This document shows, in pieces, positions 1 to 8,235 of a stretch of 64,000 nt of DNA (the stretch's first letter is position 1; every line of letters begins with the position of its first letter). The stretch lies in contig NZ_FOYT01000006.1 in assembly GCF_900112175.1 (NCBI RefSeq), positions 62,001-126,000 of the forward strand. Direction: 5' to 3'. The notes beneath the pieces are model-generated. The model did no database searches and was not told where the DNA came from. It saw nothing but the letters and a program-made list of their open reading frames with translations. The translations under genes were made by a program, and so were the position numbers. The stretch comes from Halogeometricum rufum (GTDB lineage: Archaea > Halobacteriota > Halobacteria > Halobacteriales > Haloferacaceae).

Positions 1-131
1 CGGTCGTCGAGGACGCCGTGCGGACGGTGACGCCGCCGACGCACGACGAGATACGGTCGGCTGCGGCGGCGGTCAGCGACGGTGGCTGTCCGACGGATGG
101 TGACGACGCGGTCGAACGGTCCGACGAGTAG
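1..131 (+). CDS. C-terminal fragment of a protein cut by the window edge
   Basis: An open frame runs in from the left edge (codons in phase from base 3) and stops with TAG at 129-131, giving the last 42 residues. The visible part reads VEDAVRTVTPPTHDEIRSAA and then an acidic tail. This resembles the C-terminal helix of AAA+ ATPases, where an 'edAl..v.Ps' segment is common, but too little is visible to name it. It converges on the minus-strand DUF58 operon. Function unassigned. Confidence 0.45.
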   Translation, partial: VVEDAVRTVTPPTHDEIRSAAAAVSDGGCPTDGDDAVERSDE

Positions 132-168
132 ACGGCCGAGTGATACGGTCGGCCTGCGGTGCCCCGCT

Positions 169-1077
169 TCACCACCGACAGCTGACGACGAACTCCGCTT
201 CTCCGTCTTCGACGCGCTCTCGTTCGACCGTGACTGCCTCGTCCAGTCCGTGCGCCAGGCCGCCGCCGAGGAAGGACGTCACCGGGTGGTCGAATCCGGT
301 CGCGTCCCCGTAGGCGACACCGGTGACGCCCACGGAGAGTCGCCGACGCTCCTCGTCGAACTCGGCTTCGGCCGCGCGGGCCAACTCGAACTGTTCGACG
401 AGTGCGTCACAGAGCTGGTTCCCCAGCGACTCGGGGTCTGCGCTCACGCCACCCGAGGCTGCGCGCTCGAACTCGGCGAGCATCCGTCCGGCGGTCGGTG
501 TGAACGCGACACCACGCCGTCGGCCGTCATCCGGGACGACGAACGTCGAACGAAGCTCCTCGTCGGACGGGAGTTCGTAGTCGGGGGTCTGCGGGACGAA
601 CAGGCGGACGGGGGCTCGCGTTTCGGACGTCGACGCCGTCACCGGTGCGTACACCGTGGCGTCCGCGAGACCGAGTTCGTCGCGAACGCTCGCACCGGTC
701 TCTCCGACCGCGTCGTACGCCGACTGACCGACCGTCGCCGGCATGACGCGCTCCGGCGAGAGGAAGTACGTCAAGATGGCTCCGAACACGCCGGTCGCCC
801 CGAGTGCGAGAAGAACGGTCCGCGCGTCGGGGAACGCGATTCCCGCGGCGATGCCGACGAGTCCGACGCCCATGAGGCCAAGTGCGGTCTGTCGGTGCTG
901 TAGTTGCTTCCCGCGCGCGTAGTCCTCGCGGAGGCGTCGGTTCTCGGCGCGAAGTTCCTCGATGCGGCGCTGTGTGTCGTCGACGTCGGTTCGGTCGCTC
1001 GGTGCCGACTCGGTGACGTCGGAGTCGGTCCGTCCGTCGGCGAACGATTCGGTCGTCTGGTCGTCGGTGAAGCTCAT
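169..1077 (-). CDS. Two-helix membrane protein with coiled-coil N-terminus, haloarchaeal hypothetical
   Basis: 302 residues. An acidic, Asp/Thr-rich N-terminus is followed by a coiled-coil stretch (about residues 35-60, RRIEELRAENRRLREDYARG), two membrane helices (about 65-83 and 87-106) and a soluble domain of about 190 residues. The start ATG overlaps the upstream gene's stop as ATGA at 1074-1077, so it is the last gene of a three-gene DUF58 operon and probably translationally coupled. I recognise no catalytic motif. A role in envelope assembly with the DUF58 protein is inference from position only. Confidence 0.75.
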   Translation of the reverse strand: MSFTDDQTTESFADGRTDSDVTESAPSDRTDVDDTQRRIEELRAENRRLREDYARGKQLQHRQTALGLMGVGLVGIAAGIAFPDARTVLLALGATGVFGAILTYFLSPERVMPATVGQSAYDAVGETGASVRDELGLADATVYAPVTASTSETRAPVRLFVPQTPDYELPSDEELRSTFVVPDDGRRRGVAFTPTAGRMLAEFERAASGGVSADPESLGNQLCDALVEQFELARAAEAEFDEERRRLSVGVTGVAYGDATGFDHPVTSFLGGGLAHGLDEAVTVERERVEDGEAEFVVSCRW

Positions 1078-1580
1078 GTGTTACGTTCTCCGTCCGTCAA
1101 TCCGAGGGTGACGAGTTCGTGTCTGTGCAGTCCGTACGCACCGACCGCGAGAACGACCCAGAGGAGGGCGACGGACAGCCAGACCCCTCCTTCGGCGGCG
1201 ACGTACCAGATGCCGCCGGCGAGGCCGGCGTACGCGACGACCCATCCGACGGCCGCGGTCGGCGACGCAGTCGCCGTCCACAGCGCTCCGACGAGGAGTA
1301 CTCCGAGTCCCGCCTGGACGCCGACGACCAGTCTCAGCCCCGTGAGATCGGGCGAGACGGTGACGAGTGCGACGTGACCTGCGGCGAGTGCGTACTCGAC
1401 GGGAAGGACGACCCAGACGAAGACCAGGGCCGCGGCGGCCACCAGCGACAGTTCCCCGCCGAACAGGACGAGTGCTGTGGCGGCGGCGGCGACGCCGACC
1501 AGTTCCAGTGCGACTGTCGTTCGTGCGGCCGAACCGGGTTCCGTTCCCCGTCCGAGCAGTGACCGGACTGCACCGGACAT
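1074..1580 (-). CDS. Small polytopic membrane protein of the DUF58 operon
   Basis: 168 residues, almost wholly hydrophobic, with about five to six predicted membrane segments and a short polar C-terminus (HELVTLGLTDGERNT). It begins directly at the end of the DUF58 gene and ends in an ATGA overlap with the next gene, so the three genes form one tightly packed transcription unit. Proteins of this kind regularly sit between DUF58 and other small membrane proteins in Halobacteria. Function unknown. Confidence 0.75.
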   Translation of the reverse strand: MSGAVRSLLGRGTEPGSAARTTVALELVGVAAAATALVLFGGELSLVAAAALVFVWVVLPVEYALAAGHVALVTVSPDLTGLRLVVGVQAGLGVLLVGALWTATASPTAAVGWVVAYAGLAGGIWYVAAEGGVWLSVALLWVVLAVGAYGLHRHELVTLGLTDGERNT

Positions 1581-3059
1581 CTACCGAACGCCTCCCGCGT
1601 GCCGCATCCCGGCGGCCGCTCCCCGTTGGCCCGCCCGGTCGACGCTGAGAATCGCTTCCAGCCTGTCGCCGGGACCGACCTCGAACGCGGTGACGCCGTC
1701 CAGGTTCGCGAGCTTCTGTCTGAAGTTCTCGAAGTCGCGGTACCGCTGGTACGCCGTCTCTCTGTCGGAGTCCTGAACCTCCTCGAACAGCACCGTCGGC
1801 GTCAGGAACGCCGCGACGTGCCCCTCGCCCCGCCGTGCGAGCTTCACGGCGTCGATCAGCTCCGCCCGGTTCGAATCGTCCGTGACGAGTATCGTCCACG
1901 TCGCGCGTCGGAACTCAGATCTGTGTGCCCGAATCGACGAGAACAGGGGTCGCGAGTCGAGGCGGCTGACGTAGGCATCCCGCTCGGCAACGTAGGGCCG
2001 CAGTGTCCTGTCGAATGCCGCCGTCCCGTCGTCCAACGCCTCCGCGAGACGGCGGGCTCGCGCGGTGTCTGTCTCGAACGACCGGTCGAAAGTCCCGTCC
2101 CCGTCGCGGTCCGCGGTCGGACGGAGGTCGAACAGTTGCTGACGCAAGCGGCTGTACTGTTCGAGGCCGGCACCGAGTTCCCGTTCGACGGTCAGCCCTT
2201 CGTCGCCGACGGCGAACAGGCTCACCGGATCTTCGTGCGCTCTCGCGTCTTTCAGAAACAGCAACGCTGCGTCCCGAGCGTAGTCCAGTTTCCGCCCGCC
2301 CGGCGGACCGTCACCCATGGACGCGCGATGGTCGACGACGAGCGTCGTCCGGCGCGGCGTCTTCCGCTCGTACTTTCTGACGTGCGGCTGGCCGAGTCTG
2401 GCCGTGGCTTTCCAGTCGATGTGTCGCAGTTCGTCCCCGCTCGTGTACTTACGAAGCTCGACGGGTTCCTGTCCGGTACCGAGCTGGACGGTGTCGCGTT
2501 CGCCGTAGCCGACAGCCATCTGTTCGCCGCCGCCCCCGACGTGTAACTGCCGCGGCGGGTGCGCTTCGACGTGGACGTCGACTGACTCGCCGACGGCGAG
2601 CGACTCGGAGAACAGTCCGAAGGGGTCGGTCAGTCGGAGTTCCGGCCGACCGAACCGGGCGCGCCCGGCGACGGCACCGGACGCCTGTATCGTCGTCTCC
2701 GCCGCCTGTTCCCCGTACTGCAGTCGACATCGACGTTCGTCGTCGTCGACGCCGGCGACGTTCACCGGGGGGTCGCCCGTGATCTCGACGTCCAGCAGAG
2801 ACGGTTCCGGGAGCGTCGCCTCCAGCGTGACGGTGAACGGTTCGTCCTTCGTGACGCGTTCGCGCGAACTCGTCTGGTCGACGGACAGGCCGTCCACTGT
2901 CCGCCGCGACCGCTCGACGAACCGAGCCTGATGCGCGAGAAGCCACACGCCGATGGCCGCGCCCCCGAAGAGGGGTGCCGGCCGGTCGAGGAGAACGGCG
3001 AAGAGAGTCAGTACTCCTCCGAGGGCGACGGCCGCCCAAAATCGGCTCGTGGCACGCAT
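1581..3059 (-). CDS. DUF58 domain-containing protein
   Basis: 492 residues. Two N-terminal membrane helices (about 9-24 and 28-42) are followed by an Ig-like beta region and then the DUF58 signature around residues 201-231, including GDELRHIDWKATARLG. A von Willebrand A-like segment follows (VVDHRASMGDG, about 241-251). DUF58 proteins usually work with MoxR AAA+ ATPases and are thought to act in assembly or maturation of envelope complexes; no MoxR gene is visible here unless the truncated gene at the left edge is one. An AT-rich TATA-like element near 3087-3095 lies about 30 bases before the ATG, fitting a leaderless mRNA. First gene of the operon. Confidence 0.9.
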   Translation of the reverse strand: MRATSRFWAAVALGGVLTLFAVLLDRPAPLFGGAAIGVWLLAHQARFVERSRRTVDGLSVDQTSSRERVTKDEPFTVTLEATLPEPSLLDVEITGDPPVNVAGVDDDERRCRLQYGEQAAETTIQASGAVAGRARFGRPELRLTDPFGLFSESLAVGESVDVHVEAHPPRQLHVGGGGEQMAVGYGERDTVQLGTGQEPVELRKYTSGDELRHIDWKATARLGQPHVRKYERKTPRRTTLVVDHRASMGDGPPGGRKLDYARDAALLFLKDARAHEDPVSLFAVGDEGLTVERELGAGLEQYSRLRQQLFDLRPTADRDGDGTFDRSFETDTARARRLAEALDDGTAAFDRTLRPYVAERDAYVSRLDSRPLFSSIRAHRSEFRRATWTILVTDDSNRAELIDAVKLARRGEGHVAAFLTPTVLFEEVQDSDRETAYQRYRDFENFRQKLANLDGVTAFEVGPGDRLEAILSVDRAGQRGAAAGMRHAGGVR

Positions 3060-3086
3060 TCTGTATCCACTATTCGGGAGAGTGAC

Positions 3087-3095
3087 CTAAATATT
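3087..3095 (-). promoter_or_regulatory. TATA box of the DUF58 operon
   Basis: On the minus strand this reads AATATTTAG, centred about 32 bases before the DUF58 ATG at 3059. This spacing suits a transcript beginning at or just before the start codon, typical of haloarchaea. Confidence 0.5.
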
Positions 3096-3170
3096 GTTGG
3101 TGTATCTGACAGGTGCTCGAACGAAAGTAGTGAAACGTTCCTTGCTATCGTTCACGAAAAGAAAAAGAAT

Positions 3171-3180
3171 GAGTTAAATC
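3171..3180 (+). promoter_or_regulatory. TATA-like box supporting the GTG start at 3203
   Basis: GAGTTAAATC is centred about 27 bases upstream of the GTG at 3203. The spacing matches leaderless initiation and is the main reason for choosing that GTG as the start of the DUF4129-like protein. Confidence 0.45.
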
Positions 3181-3202
3181 TGTCACTCGACATGGTAGAA
3201 GT

Positions 3203-5440
3203 GTGCCTCAGGTTCGAGTCCCCGAACGTGCCGGCTCGGTCGTCTTCTGTCTGCTCGTAGTGCTGTCTCTCGTCGCTGCCGCAACTCCCGCGAGCGGTGA
3301 GACGACCCTGCGTTCGGACGCTGGTTCGGCGGCGACCGTCACCGGTGGCGGTTCGACGACGTTCCCGCAGCAGACGACACCCGAGAACAACTCGACCGTC
3401 GTCCACGAGGACCCGGACAACGCGAGCGGTTCGGAGGAACTGGAGGACGTCCGCCGCTGGCTCGCGGGTCGGATGGCGACGGCGGTCATCGACTGCACCG
3501 AACAGGTTCGTCTCGGCAGTTCCTACGCCTGCGAGCGACTCGAACGGGACTACCCCGACTGGGCGAGTCGGTACGTCGAGGTCCGCGGGCAGAGCGACGC
3601 CGCCTCCTCGGCGGGCGCGAACCAAACGCTCAGGCAGACGCGCGCAGACGCTCGAACACTCGCCGACCAAGTGCAGCGATTCCGCGAACTCCGAGCGGAG
3701 TACGAGGCGGCCAGGGAGGCAGGAAACGACCGACGTGCTAGAGAGCTCGCACACCAACTCGTCCGCCAGAGCCGTGAGATAAACCGGACTAGCGGCCGTG
3801 TCACGAACGACTACGGCGCATTCTCGAACACCACTTCGACGGACCTGTCGGTGGCGACCGAGGCCGTCGTCGAGATAGAGAACGAGACGACGGAGACGGC
3901 CGACGAGATTCGCGAGGCGGAACTCGTCGGCACCACGCTCACCGCGGAGACAGTGCGCGCGACCGGGTCGTTCGGGTCGCCGGTCGTCGTCGAGGGTCGG
4001 CTGGTCGCCGAGAACGGGTCCGACGTGTCCGACCGCCGGGTCGCGATCGGAGTCGGCAACGGCACCGTGACGACCGAGACGGACGGCGAGGGGCGGTTCT
4101 CGCTCGAATACCGTCCCACGACGGAACGAGTCGGCGCGGCAACGTGGACGGTGACGTACCTTCCGACGAACGCGTCGTTGTACGGTCGGTCGAGCGACCG
4201 GGTTGACGTCGAGATACGACAGGAACGCGGTACGGTGACGCTGACGCGCAGTCCGTCGACCGTCGCGTTCGGCGACGACCTCTCCGTCTCGGGCCGCGTC
4301 GAAGCCGCGGACCGCGGTGTCGGGGAGGTCCCAGTCGTCGTCAGCCTCGACGGCGTGCGTGTGGCCACCGCCGTGACGAACGAGACCGGTCACTACTCGC
4401 TCGACGTCACCCTCCCTGCGAACGTCTCCGCAGGCGAGGCTCGGGTCGTCGCGGGACTGCCGTTCGAGGGACGGGCACTGACCGCCGCCGACGCGTCCGC
4501 GACGGTCCAAGTCGAGTCGACGACGACGAGACTCGCGCTGGACGGCAACCGAACCGCCGCACGCACCGTGCAGGTCGAAGGACGTCTAGAGGTTCCGTCG
4601 GGCCCCGTCGCCGGTCAGGCGGTAGAAATCGCCGCTAACGGCTCGACCGTGGCGGTGGTTCGGACCGGACCGGACGGGCGCTTTGCAGCGGACGTCGACC
4701 TCCCGGCCGCCATCTCCGCCTCCGACGCCGTGGTCGTCTCCGCGGCGTACGCAAACGAGAGAACGAACCTCGAGTCCGCGCGAACGCAGATTACGCTGGC
4801 TCCGACCAACTCGACCGAGTCGGGTGGACTCGCGGCGTTCTTCACCGGCCGCCTCCGAGTGCTGTTCGCACAACTGACCGGGTCGTCCGGCGGTGCAGGT
4901 GGTGGGGTCGTCGAGCAGTTGAACAGCGTCTCGAGAGCCGCCGCCGTCGCACTCGGTATCGTCGGACTGTCCATCCTCGGGACGATATTCGTGAGACGGT
5001 CCGAAGTGATTCCGTGGGTGATGCAGGTACTCCGAAGCGGCGACGACGCTCCGGACGATAGCCAGTCGGTGGACGAGCGCACGACGCGACAGCCCGACCC
5101 GGAGCCGACGAGCGACCACACCTCCGACCCGCTCGAAATCGCTCGGAGCCGCCTCTCCGGCGGCGACACCGACGCAGCCGTCCTCGCGGGGTACGAGGCC
5201 GTGCGGGACCGACTCGTCGACGACCACGGCAGCGACTCGTCGATGACGCACTGGGAACTGCTTCGCTCGACGTCGCTGAGCGGCGAGCGGGCCGAAGCAC
5301 TACGACAGTTGACGGAGGCGTACGAGCGCGCGGCGTTCTCGCTGGAGACGAGTTCGCCGGAGACGACGAGAACCGCCCTCGGCAACGCCGCGTCTCTGCT
5401 CACCGACACCGACCAGTCGGTCGAGTCTAGCGACGACTGA
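3203..5440 (+). CDS. Secreted membrane-anchored protein with Ig-like repeats and DUF4129-like C-terminus
   Basis: 745 residues from a GTG start. The N-terminus has a Sec-type signal (hydrophobic about 12-28, then PASGET). A helical region (about 130-200) precedes several carboxypeptidase-regulatory or Ig-like beta domains (about 250-540), recognisable by repeated GRF/GHYSLDV-type turns. One membrane helix lies at about 577-597, followed by an acidic linker and a helical C-terminal domain (about 640-735) of DUF4129 type. So the beta domains face outside and the C-terminal domain is cytoplasmic. It sits divergently from the DUF58 operon, the usual pairing for this family. Role in envelope maturation is inferred. 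Confidence 0.75.
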   Translation: MPQVRVPERAGSVVFCLLVVLSLVAAATPASGETTLRSDAGSAATVTGGGSTTFPQQTTPENNSTVVHEDPDNASGSEELEDVRRWLAGRMATAVIDCTEQVRLGSSYACERLERDYPDWASRYVEVRGQSDAASSAGANQTLRQTRADARTLADQVQRFRELRAEYEAAREAGNDRRARELAHQLVRQSREINRTSGRVTNDYGAFSNTTSTDLSVATEAVVEIENETTETADEIREAELVGTTLTAETVRATGSFGSPVVVEGRLVAENGSDVSDRRVAIGVGNGTVTTETDGEGRFSLEYRPTTERVGAATWTVTYLPTNASLYGRSSDRVDVEIRQERGTVTLTRSPSTVAFGDDLSVSGRVEAADRGVGEVPVVVSLDGVRVATAVTNETGHYSLDVTLPANVSAGEARVVAGLPFEGRALTAADASATVQVESTTTRLALDGNRTAARTVQVEGRLEVPSGPVAGQAVEIAANGSTVAVVRTGPDGRFAADVDLPAAISASDAVVVSAAYANERTNLESARTQITLAPTNSTESGGLAAFFTGRLRVLFAQLTGSSGGAGGGVVEQLNSVSRAAAVALGIVGLSILGTIFVRRSEVIPWVMQVLRSGDDAPDDSQSVDERTTRQPDPEPTSDHTSDPLEIARSRLSGGDTDAAVLAGYEAVRDRLVDDHGSDSSMTHWELLRSTSLSGERAEALRQLTEAYERAAFSLETSSPETTRTALGNAASLLTDTDQSVESSDD

Positions 5441-5485
5441 ATCCCGCGTCGTCCGCCGTCGTACCACTCAGCTTTCGTGGCTCTG

Positions 5486-6301
5486 TCACAGCGAGACGAC
5501 GAGGTCGAACGAGAGGTTGTCCGTTCCGGAGGGAGGTGGCGACGAGTAGGTGATTTCGACGCTCGATTCGGACTTCTCGCTCACCCAGAAACTGCCTGCG
5601 GCGTCCTCCGACGTCGGCGTCACCGTCGCAACCCGCGGGGCAGTCGAGAGCGGGTTCGGCAGCGCGAACGTCGTGCTCGACCCGTCCCCGCTCTTCGTCA
5701 CCGATTCAGCGGGGAGTTGTGGCGTGTGGCCCGCGTCGCCGTCCCAGACGGTCGTCGGACTGTTGCCCGTCGTCGTCACGTCGCCGGCCACGCGTGTCGT
5801 TCCGTTGTCGAACAGCGCCGCCGGTTCGGTCGCAGTCGTGACCCCGAGGACGCCGTCGTCTTCCAGCCAGAGCCCGACGTCGTTCTGATTGGTGAACGTG
5901 TACGACGGGTCGGCCGGGCCTCCGTCCGACACCTCGACTTCGTTCTTGACGATGACCGAGTCATCGATGTAGATGTCGCCCTTGTCGTCGTTCTCGTCGG
6001 CTTCGATGCGGATGTTCTGCCGGGACGCCTTCCCGAACGGTTTGTGTACGACCTCGAGTTCGTTGGTACTCTGATTGTACCGCATCCCCCAGTCGTTCTC
6101 TTCGCCGAACGTGAGCCAGTCGCGACCGACGTCTTCGAACGCGCCGTTCCCGTTCCCTCCGCCGCTCTCCGTCTGCGGTGTCGTCGCCTGCCCCGTCTGC
6201 GCGTTGCACCCCGCGAGCAACCCGGTGACGCCGAGGATACCTGAGGTGGTGAGAAACGTTCGCCTGTCCGTCTTCGGCCTCGAACTCTCGTCGGTCGGCA
6301 T
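5486..6301 (-). CDS. Tat-exported lipoprotein with tail-fibre-like beta repeats
   Basis: 271 residues. The N-terminus has a twin-arginine motif (DRRTFLTTSG) and a lipobox (GLLAGC), so it should be exported folded and lipid-anchored. The mature part begins with a Gly/Asn-rich linker, then beta-rich segments such as LTFGEENDWGMRYNQSTNEL and ENDDKGDIYIDD, followed by NDVGLWLEDDGVLGV. These resemble the shaft modules of phage and haloviral tail fibres. No catalytic motif is seen. It is divergent from the phosphatase-fold gene at 6440 and lies at the edge of the glycan locus, so a cell-surface structural or glycan-binding role is plausible. Confidence 0.7.
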   Translation of the reverse strand: MPTDESSRPKTDRRTFLTTSGILGVTGLLAGCNAQTGQATTPQTESGGGNGNGAFEDVGRDWLTFGEENDWGMRYNQSTNELEVVHKPFGKASRQNIRIEADENDDKGDIYIDDSVIVKNEVEVSDGGPADPSYTFTNQNDVGLWLEDDGVLGVTTATEPAALFDNGTTRVAGDVTTTGNSPTTVWDGDAGHTPQLPAESVTKSGDGSSTTFALPNPLSTAPRVATVTPTSEDAAGSFWVSEKSESSVEITYSSPPPSGTDNLSFDLVVSL

Positions 6302-6327
6302 CTCTACGAGCGCCTTGAACGTTCAGA

Positions 6328-6338
6328 AATATAAATGG
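6328..6338 (-). promoter_or_regulatory. TATA box for the Tat lipoprotein
   Basis: The stretch AATATAAATGG on the plus strand gives a TTTATATT element on the minus strand, about 31 bases before the ATG at 6301. It suits a leaderless transcript. Confidence 0.5.
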
Positions 6339-6439
6339 TTAGTGGCAGTCGCATTCGACGCGACGACGCGCCGGTCGGCAGACTACTGTCGCTCAACCAA
6401 AATCTTTTGACCGCCGCCGCGCATCAGACAGGACGACGT

Positions 6440-7375
6440 ATGATGTACTCGCTCTCTGACCTGAAAACGGTCAGTGAAGACCCGAAAATAGCGCTGCGAG
6501 AGTTAAACCGCCTCTACTACACTCGACTTCGGACACGCGAGTACAACGACGCCGCGCCGAACGTCTTCGACGAGGACTGGGACAACCTCCTCATCTTGGA
6601 CGCCTGCCGCCACGACGCCTTTCAGCGAGCGGTTTCTGAGTACGACATCCCCGGCGAATCCGGGCACAGATACTCGAGGGGGGCGAGTACCATGGAGTTC
6701 CTCAGGGCGAACCTGACCGAACGTGACCTCTCCGACACGGTCTACATCACGGCGACGTCGATGCTCTACCGTCTGATGGTACTCAACGAGGAGATAGACC
6801 ACAACCTGCACGCCGTCGTCGACGTCTGGGAGGACGCGATAGACGTCGGCGAGTGGGGCGTCCGTCCCGAACGCGTCGCCGAACGAACCAAAGAGGTGAG
6901 CGAGGAGTTCCCCAACAAGCGGCTCGTCGTTCACTTCATCCAGCCGCATATCCCGTTCATCGGGGAGTTCGGCTCCGAGCGCTTCGACGACGACCTCATC
7001 TGGAAGAAGATGCGACAGGGCCGACTCGACGCGTCGGACGAGGAACTGTGGCGCGCGTATATGGAGAACCTCGAACTCGCACTTCCGAGCGTCGAGGACC
7101 TCCTGAAGACGCTCCCAGGCCGGTCCGTCGTCACGGCGGACCACGGCCAACTCATCGGCGAGCAAGCGTTCCCGATTCCGTTCAAGGAGTACGGGCACCC
7201 GACCGGGATCTACTGCGACGAACTGGTCAAGGTTCCGTGGCACGTCAGCGAGAACGGCTCCCGAAAGCGTGTCGTCGCGGAGACACCGGCCGAGAACCAG
7301 TACGAGGAGAAAGACCGGTCGGACATGGACTCGAAAGCCGAAGAGCACCTCCGCAACCTCGGCTACCTGCAGTAA
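6440..7375 (+). CDS. Alkaline-phosphatase/sulfatase-fold protein
   Basis: 311 residues. The ATG at 6440 is preferred over an upstream in-frame start at 6335 because family similarity begins only after MMYSLSDLK and a TATA-like AATCTTTT lies about 36 bases before it. The fold is seen in DNLLILDACRHDAF (metal-binding Asp), YSRGASTMEFL (nucleophile region), VHFIQPHIPF and VVTADHGQLIGE (metal-binding Asp-His). The C-terminus LRNLGYLQ matches the end of the sulfatase-fold protein at 34282. These proteins hydrolyse or transfer sulfate or phosphate esters and are frequent in haloarchaeal glycan loci. Substrate unknown; no signal peptide seen. Confidence 0.75.
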   Translation: MMYSLSDLKTVSEDPKIALRELNRLYYTRLRTREYNDAAPNVFDEDWDNLLILDACRHDAFQRAVSEYDIPGESGHRYSRGASTMEFLRANLTERDLSDTVYITATSMLYRLMVLNEEIDHNLHAVVDVWEDAIDVGEWGVRPERVAERTKEVSEEFPNKRLVVHFIQPHIPFIGEFGSERFDDDLIWKKMRQGRLDASDEELWRAYMENLELALPSVEDLLKTLPGRSVVTADHGQLIGEQAFPIPFKEYGHPTGIYCDELVKVPWHVSENGSRKRVVAETPAENQYEEKDRSDMDSKAEEHLRNLGYLQ

Positions 7376-7422
7376 CGCGCGGTTCGACCGGGAAGTCACT
7401 CACCGCTACCTCGGAACCGACG

Positions 7423-8055
7423 CTAGCCGTTCTCCTCGCCCCGCTTTCGCCGGGGCGCGATGACCGTCTCTCGGAGCAGTTTCAAACCGGGCGCACCGTC
7501 GAGGAACCAGACGCTCAGGGCGAGCACCGTCACGGCGAACTCGAACCACCGAATCCACACTTTCAGCTCCGGACCGAGGGGCAAGTGAGCAGCCGTCCAC
7601 GCCGCTTTCCCCGCTATCAGCCGTTCGACGCCCGGTGTCACTCCGAGCAGTTCGACGATACGTTCGGCGGGGACCGACAGCGGCCAGACCCAGAACGACA
7701 CCTCGCGCAGGTCGTTTGCCAGTCCTCCCTGAACGAACTGCTGTGCGCCGTCGCCGATCGTCGCTGAGACGTAGCTCACACCGAACGCGACACCGGGTGC
7801 AGTGTCGCCGGTGCGCCGGTAGACCAGTCCTGCGACCAGAGCAACGACCGGAACCGCGAACAGAAACGAATGCGCGAGAGACCGTCCACTCGCCAGAACG
7901 CCGACCAGCGCGAGGGGTTTGTCGACGAAGTCGGGCAGTTGTGTGCCGAGGACGACGAACAGGGCAGCGAGTTCGCTCGGGGGGCGACGCAGGCGGACGT
8001 GCGCGTAGCCCGAGTAGAGCAGATAGCCGACTGCCAGATGTGCGTACGGCCACAT
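7423..8055 (-). CDS. Membrane-bound metal-dependent hydrolase (YdjM/DUF457 family)
   Basis: 210 residues with four to five hydrophobic segments. The family pattern is visible: YAHLAVGYLLY near the N-terminus, GTQLPDFVDKPLA around 38-50 and GRSLAHSFLF around 57-66, giving the conserved His-Asp-His set of inner-membrane YdjM-like putative hydrolases. Catalysis has not been shown for most members. It lies between the phosphatase-fold gene and the flippase gene and is divergent from the latter. Confidence 0.75.
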   Translation of the reverse strand: MWPYAHLAVGYLLYSGYAHVRLRRPPSELAALFVVLGTQLPDFVDKPLALVGVLASGRSLAHSFLFAVPVVALVAGLVYRRTGDTAPGVAFGVSYVSATIGDGAQQFVQGGLANDLREVSFWVWPLSVPAERIVELLGVTPGVERLIAGKAAWTAAHLPLGPELKVWIRWFEFAVTVLALSVWFLDGAPGLKLLRETVIAPRRKRGEENG

Positions 8056-8148
8056 TCGTTCTCTGATTCGACGCTAGCACGCGGCGAACAAATAACTCGG
8101 TGTCCGTCCCGACGCCGGACGGCTGTCGTCCGGCTCTGGTCACCAATA

Positions 8149-8156
8149 GAATTAAG
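8149..8156 (+). promoter_or_regulatory. TATA box upstream of the flippase gene
   Basis: GAATTAAG is centred about 24 bases before a GTG at 8176 but about 80 bases before the flippase ATG at 8232. The mRNA probably starts close to the GTG, leaving a leader of roughly 55 bases that contains a 19-codon open frame. Confidence 0.45.
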
Positions 8157-8175
8157 TCGAATCTCGGGCTCGTTG

Positions 8176-8235
8176 GTGTGTGTACTTGAGGCGACACGAA
8201 TCGCCTCGGTTCGGTTTCGAAGACACAACCGATGA
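8176..8235 (+). CDS. Possible leader mini-ORF overlapping the flippase start
   Basis: GTG at 8176 opens a 19-residue frame (MCVLEATRIASVRFRRHNR) that ends in a TGA sharing bases with the flippase ATG (ATGA at 8232-8235). The GTG lies at the right distance from the TATA box for leaderless initiation. It may deliver ribosomes to the flippase start by termination-reinitiation, as no Shine-Dalgarno sequence precedes the flippase. A chance overlap is possible. See the finding on repeated mini-ORFs. Confidence 0.3.
   Translation: MCVLEATRIASVRFRRHNR

Noticed and set aside
3207-3230. Sequence GGTTCGAGTCC, like a tRNA T-loop
   Set aside because: The flanking bases do not pair as a T-stem, there is no acceptor stem or anticodon arm, and it falls in the signal-peptide coding region of the gene at 3203.
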